Assembly: GCA_023666265.1 (NCBI GenBank) | Contig: JAMPCH010000010.1 | Location: forward strand, 1-61,988 | Length of the DNA: 61,988 bases | Source of the DNA: Roseburia sp. | GTDB lineage: Bacteria > Bacillota > Clostridia > Oscillospirales > Ruminococcaceae | Direction: 5' to 3' | Shown: piece after piece, positions 58,231 through 61,988 of the stretch | How the letters are laid out: each line of letters begins with the position of its first letter | Numbering within the stretch: the stretch's first letter is position 1 | The notes under the pieces: generated by a model | Database searches by the model: none | What the model saw: only the letters and a program-made list of their open reading frames with translations | Told to the model about the DNA's origin: nothing | Translations under genes and position numbers: made by a program

Positions 58231-59985
58231 ATGATAAAAACGCTTGCGAAGCGGATCGGAGAGTTTAAAAAGGCAACGATCCTGACGCCGCTCTGTATGG
58301 TCGGCGAGGTCTTAATGGAGGTCATTATCCCGTGGCTGATGGCGCTCCTTATCGATAACGGCGTAAACGGGAACGGCGGCGAGGGCGATTTTAACTATAT
58401 CCTCGCGACCGGCGGACTGCTCGTCGTCTGTTGCGCGATCTCGCTCGCGGCGGGATTTGGCGGCGGGAAATTCGGCGCGATCGCCTCGACGGGCTTCGCG
58501 CGGAACCTTCGGCGCGATATGTTCCATAAGGTACAGGAATATTCCTTCGCGAATATCGATAAATTCTCGACGGCGAGCCTCGTGACCCGCCTCACCTCCG
58601 ACGTGACCCGCGTCCAGGACGCGTTTCAGATGATCATTCGGATCGCGGTAAGAGCGCCGATGACGCTCCTCTTTTCGCTCTTCGCCGCCTTCGCGATCAA
58701 CGCCGAGCTTTCGGTCATTTTCGTCGCGGCGATCCCGATCCTCGGGGTCGGACTTTTTATCATCATGCGTAAGGCTCACCCCGTCTTTGAGCGCGTTTTT
58801 AAGCGCTATGATAAGCTCAACAGCGTCGTACAGGAGAATGTCTCGGGGATGCGCGTCGTTAAGGCTTTCGTCCGCGAGGACTATGAGGTCGAGAAGTTTA
58901 AAAAGGTCTCTAAGTCGATCTACGACGATTTCTGCTACGCCGAGAAGGTCCTCGCTTTCAATAGCCCTTTAATGCAGTTCTGCGTCTACGCGGGTATGTT
59001 GATCGTGGCGTGGCTCGGCGCACAGCTCATCGTCGTCGACGGGACGCTCAAGACCGGCGAGCTGATGAGCGTCATTACATACGCTATGCAGGTTTTGATG
59101 AGCCTGATGATGCTCTCGATGATCTTCGTTATGCTGACGATGGCGAGAGCGTCGGCGGAGCGAATTTGTGAAGTCCTCGACGAGGAAAGCACGCTCAAAA
59201 ACCGCGCCGACCCGCTCGGCGAAGTCCCCGACGGCTCGATCCGCTTTAACAATGTCTCCTTCGCCTACCGCGAGGGCGGCGAATATTCGCTGAGCGGGAT
59301 CGACCTTACGATCCGCTCGGGCGAGACGGTCGGGATCATCGGCGGGACGGGGTCGTCTAAATCGACACTTGTCCAGCTGATCCCGCGCCTCTACGACGTC
59401 TCGGAGGGGAGTATCGAGATCGGCGGGCGCGACGTCCGCGACTATGACATCGAGACCCTCAGGAACGCGGTCGCGATGGTCTTACAAAAAAACGTCCTCT
59501 TCTCGGGGACGATCAAGGAGAACCTACGCTGGGGAAATCCCGACGCGACGGACGAAGAGCTTGTCCACGCCTGTCGCTTGGCTCAGGCGGACTCCTTCAT
59601 CGCGAGCTTCCCCGACGGCTATGATACCTATATCGAACAGGGCGGGACAAACGTCTCCGGCGGTCAGAAGCAAAGGCTCTGTATCGCCCGCGCCCTTCTC
59701 AAAAAGCCGAAGATCCTCATTCTCGACGACTCGACGAGCGCGGTCGATACCGCGACCGACGCGATGATACGTAAGGCGTTTCGCGAGGAGATCCCCGACA
59801 CGACGAAGCTCATCATCGCCCAGCGTATCTCGTCGGTACAGGACGCGGATAAGATCATCGTCCTCGAGGGTGGTAAGGTCCACGGCTTTGGGACACACGA
59901 CGAGCTTTTAAAAACGAACGACATCTACCGCGAGGTCTATTATTCTCAACAGAAAGGAAGCGAGAAAAATGCCGAGACCGAATGA
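58231..59985 (+). CDS. Heterodimeric ABC multidrug exporter, degenerate-site subunit
   Basis: 584 residues: six transmembrane helices (about 15-310) then an ATPase with Walker A GGTGSSKST (Ser instead of the usual last Gly), signature VSGGQKQR and Walker B ILILDDSTSAVD, where Asp replaces the catalytic Glu. This is the usual degenerate partner in BmrCD/LmrCD/TM287-288-like pairs. GGAAAGGTAGG precedes the ATG. The stop overlaps the next start by 17 bases. Confidence 0.93.
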   Translation: MIKTLAKRIGEFKKATILTPLCMVGEVLMEVIIPWLMALLIDNGVNGNGGEGDFNYILATGGLLVVCCAISLAAGFGGGKFGAIASTGFARNLRRDMFHKVQEYSFANIDKFSTASLVTRLTSDVTRVQDAFQMIIRIAVRAPMTLLFSLFAAFAINAELSVIFVAAIPILGVGLFIIMRKAHPVFERVFKRYDKLNSVVQENVSGMRVVKAFVREDYEVEKFKKVSKSIYDDFCYAEKVLAFNSPLMQFCVYAGMLIVAWLGAQLIVVDGTLKTGELMSVITYAMQVLMSLMMLSMIFVMLTMARASAERICEVLDEESTLKNRADPLGEVPDGSIRFNNVSFAYREGGEYSLSGIDLTIRSGETVGIIGGTGSSKSTLVQLIPRLYDVSEGSIEIGGRDVRDYDIETLRNAVAMVLQKNVLFSGTIKENLRWGNPDATDEELVHACRLAQADSFIASFPDGYDTYIEQGGTNVSGGQKQRLCIARALLKKPKILILDDSTSAVDTATDAMIRKAFREEIPDTTKLIIAQRISSVQDADKIIVLEGGKVHGFGTHDELLKTNDIYREVYYSQQKGSEKNAETE

Positions 59986-61915
59986 GAACCAACAGCCGCA
60001 GGCGGCGACCGTGCGCCGCGGAGGACCGGGCGGTCCACGCGCGATCGGGAAGGTCGGTAAGCCCGATAAAGCGACGATCAAGCGCCTTCTCGGATATATT
60101 TTTAAGGATTATAAGGGGCGGTTTTTCCTCGTCCTCGTCTGTATCGTCGTCAGCTCGCTGGCGAGCGTCGCGAGCTCGCTCTTTTTGAGGACGCTGATCG
60201 ACGATTATATCACCCCCCTGATCGGACTGGAGAACCCCGTCTTTACCGAGCTTTTAAAGCTGATCGCCGTGATGGGCGTGATCTATCTTTTTGGGATCGT
60301 CTCGACCTACGCCTATAACCGGACGATGGTCACGATCTCTCAGGGGGTCCAGCGCTCGATCCGCGACGAGATGTTTGAGAATATGCAAAAGCTCCCGATC
60401 AAGTATTTCGACCAAAATTCTCACGGCGACGTGATGAGCCATTATACCAACGACATCGATACCCTCCGTCAGATGCTCTCTCAGAGTATCCCACAGGCTT
60501 TCTCCTCCCTCATTACGATCGTCTCCGTCTTTATCGCGATGGTCACGACGAGTATTTATCTGACCCTCTTCGTGATCGCCTCGATCGCGGTCATGATGCT
60601 GATCACGGGGAAGATCGCGGGGAAGAGCGGGAAGTACTTCATCGCCCAACAAAAGGCGATCGCCGACGTAAACGGCTATATCGAGGAAATGATCAACGGT
60701 CAAAAGGTCGTAAAGGTCTTTTGTCACGAGGAGGCGACCAAGGAGGGCTTTGACCGCCTCAACGACGATCTTTGCGTCAACTCGCGCGAGGCGAATACCT
60801 TCGCGAACGTTTTAGGACCGATCAACGGGAATTTGGGACACCTCCAGTACGTTCTGATCGCCGTCCTCGGCGGCGTCCTCGCGGTGAACGGGATCGGCGA
60901 ACTTACCCTCGGCGGGATCGCCGCGTTTTTACAGCTCTCTAAAAGCTTTACCATGCCCGTCAATCAGATCAGCCAACAGATCAACTTTATCGTGATGGCG
61001 CTCGCGGGCGCGAAGCGCATCTTCGCCCTCATCGACGAAAAGCCCGAGGACGACAACGGCTACGTGACCCTCGTCAACGCGAAGTACAACATGAACGGCG
61101 AGCTGACCGAGGCGGACGAGCGGACAGGGACTTGGGCTTGGAAGCATCCGCATGAGAACGGGACGATCACCTATACAAAGCTTTGCGGCGACGTGCGGCT
61201 CAACGAGGTCGACTTCGGCTACGTTCCCGAGAAGATCGTCCTCCACGACGTGTCGGTCTACGCCGCGCCGGGTCAAAAGGTCGCCTTCGTCGGCTCGACG
61301 GGCGCGGGGAAGACGACGATCACGAACCTGATCAACCGCTTCTACGACATCGCGGACGGGAAGATCCGCTACGACGGGATCAACATCAATAAGATCAAAA
61401 AATCCGACCTTCGCCGCTCGCTCGGTATGGTCTTACAGGACACGAACCTTTTCACGGGGACGGTGAAGGAGAATATCCGCTACGGGCGGCTCGACGCGAC
61501 GGACGAGGAGGTCTACGCCGCCGCCTCGCTCGCGAACGCGGACGACTTTATCCGCCGCCTTCCTCAAGGATACGACACCATGCTCACCGAGAACGGCGCG
61601 CAACTCTCTCAGGGTCAGCGCCAGCTGATCGCGATCGCGCGCGCGGCGGTCGCCGACCCGCCGGTCATGATCCTCGACGAGGCGACCTCGAGTATCGACA
61701 CGCGGACGGAAACGATCGTCCAGAAGGGCATGGACAGCCTTATGACAGGGCGGACGGTCTTTGTGATCGCCCACCGCCTCTCGACCGTCCGCAACTCGGA
61801 CGTCATTATGGTACTCGAACAGGGGCGGATCATCGAGCGCGGCGACCACGATAAGCTCATCGCCGAGCGCGGACGCTATTATCGGCTCTATACGGGCGCT
61901 TTTGAGTTAGACTAA
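59969..61915 (+). CDS. Heterodimeric ABC multidrug exporter, catalytic subunit
   Basis: 648 residues. A Pro/Gly/Arg-rich N-terminus (about 1-40), six transmembrane helices, and an ATPase with Walker A GSTGAGKTT, signature LSQGQRQ, Walker B MILDEATSSID with the catalytic Glu, and IAHRLSTV. An insertion of about 40 residues before the ATPase (YVTLVNAKYNMNGELTEADERTGTWAWKHPHENG) is typical of this subunit type. Together with the preceding gene it forms one full exporter, probably for drugs or lipids. Confidence 0.95.
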   Translation: MPRPNENQQPQAATVRRGGPGGPRAIGKVGKPDKATIKRLLGYIFKDYKGRFFLVLVCIVVSSLASVASSLFLRTLIDDYITPLIGLENPVFTELLKLIAVMGVIYLFGIVSTYAYNRTMVTISQGVQRSIRDEMFENMQKLPIKYFDQNSHGDVMSHYTNDIDTLRQMLSQSIPQAFSSLITIVSVFIAMVTTSIYLTLFVIASIAVMMLITGKIAGKSGKYFIAQQKAIADVNGYIEEMINGQKVVKVFCHEEATKEGFDRLNDDLCVNSREANTFANVLGPINGNLGHLQYVLIAVLGGVLAVNGIGELTLGGIAAFLQLSKSFTMPVNQISQQINFIVMALAGAKRIFALIDEKPEDDNGYVTLVNAKYNMNGELTEADERTGTWAWKHPHENGTITYTKLCGDVRLNEVDFGYVPEKIVLHDVSVYAAPGQKVAFVGSTGAGKTTITNLINRFYDIADGKIRYDGININKIKKSDLRRSLGMVLQDTNLFTGTVKENIRYGRLDATDEEVYAAASLANADDFIRRLPQGYDTMLTENGAQLSQGQRQLIAIARAAVADPPVMILDEATSSIDTRTETIVQKGMDSLMTGRTVFVIAHRLSTVRNSDVIMVLEQGRIIERGDHDKLIAERGRYYRLYTGAFELD

Positions 61916-61925
61916 AATTTTTGGG

Positions 61926-61981
61926 GGAAGGAGCGGACACCCGCCGATCTTAGATCAGATCGGCAGGTGTTCGCTCCTTCC
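61926..61981. terminator. Long hairpin downstream of the ABC exporter operon
   Basis: Two 25-base arms (GGAAGGAGCGGACACC... and its complement) around TAGATC, with one G-T pair and one mismatch. It lies 10 bases after the stop codon and probably ends the operon; any T-run is cut off near the window end. Confidence 0.6.
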
Positions 61982-61988
61982 CATAAAG

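Noticed and set aside
1-61988. tRNA or rRNA genes
   Set aside because: No cloverleaf with a TTCRANNC arm or rRNA-like stretch was noticed in the gaps; a tRNAscan-SE run would settle it.

Overview
The window looks like the chromosome of an uncultured, spore-forming Gram-positive bacterium of the class Clostridia. The evidence is the ireB, remA, PASTA-kinase and PP2C genes, the gene order remA-gmk-priA-def-fmt-rsmB-rlmN-prpC-prkC-rsgA-spoVM, a SigH-like sigma factor, consensus -35/-10 promoters with 16-18 bp spacers, and strong AGGAGG-type ribosome binding sites. Core genes are GC-rich. Parts of the polysaccharide locus (about 33-36 kb and 41-47.5 kb) are clearly richer in A+T. No exact taxon can be read from the sequence.

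Layout. 1-5.6 kb: 3' end of tcdA, ireB, a 760-residue coiled-coil protein with 26 uninterrupted heptads, an orphan class I fumarase beta subunit, a SigH-like sigma factor and a zinc-ribbon protein. 5.6-8.6 kb: a three-gene phage packaging remnant (terS-like, terL, portal). 8.7-15 kb, minus strand: spoVM (26 codons), a 52-residue membrane protein, rsgA, prkC, prpC, rlmN. 15.2-23.3 kb, minus strand: remA-gmk-priA-def-traB-like-small membrane protein-fmt-Zn peptidase-rsmB, apparently driven from one promoter before remA. 23.3-28.2 kb, minus strand: uvrC-rsmD-coaD-coiled coil-apbE-NusG domain II protein, with a consensus promoter before uvrC.

28.4-50.8 kb is a surface-polysaccharide locus. One GT4 gene is on the plus strand. 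All the rest run on the minus strand from a consensus promoter at 50.79 kb with a palindromic leader. In transcription order: GT52-like sialyltransferase, neuB, KdsC-like phosphatase, neuA, Gfo/Idh oxidoreductase, radical SAM protein, a 1305-residue GT8-GT8-DUF115-GT2 protein, rfbF, rfbG, a short-chain reductase, an acyltransferase, an RfbC-type epimerase, glf, a broken acyltransferase, a DUF4422 protein, the ABC export pair Wzm/Wzt, a second glf and a GlfT2-like galactofuranosyltransferase. The genes predict a glycan with a nonulosonic acid (the gene trio resembles the KDN route), a CDP-linked 6-deoxyhexose and galactofuranose, exported by the ABC-transporter pathway.

50.9-54.5 kb: a DMT permease and a polar amino-acid ABC transporter (binding protein, permease, ATPase). 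55-62 kb: GNAT acetyltransferase, SprA-like putative metalloprotease, an atypical phosphoribosyltransferase, then a MarR regulator with a palindromic operator ahead of a heterodimeric ABC multidrug exporter.

Four dispersed repeat families, two copies each, lie between genes. A is 161 bp with 26-bp terminal inverted repeats and abuts a TAG stop codon in both copies. B is 180-194 bp and folds into a stem-rich structure with compensatory base changes between copies. C carries two hairpins with compensatory changes. D is 94 bp, identical in both copies, and sits exactly between an older ribosome binding site and the start codon of two unrelated genes (portal and def), bringing its own ribosome binding site. 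With the 1305-residue glycosyltransferase and the sugar-nucleotide set, these are the most unusual things here. Everything was read by eye; no database search was run.
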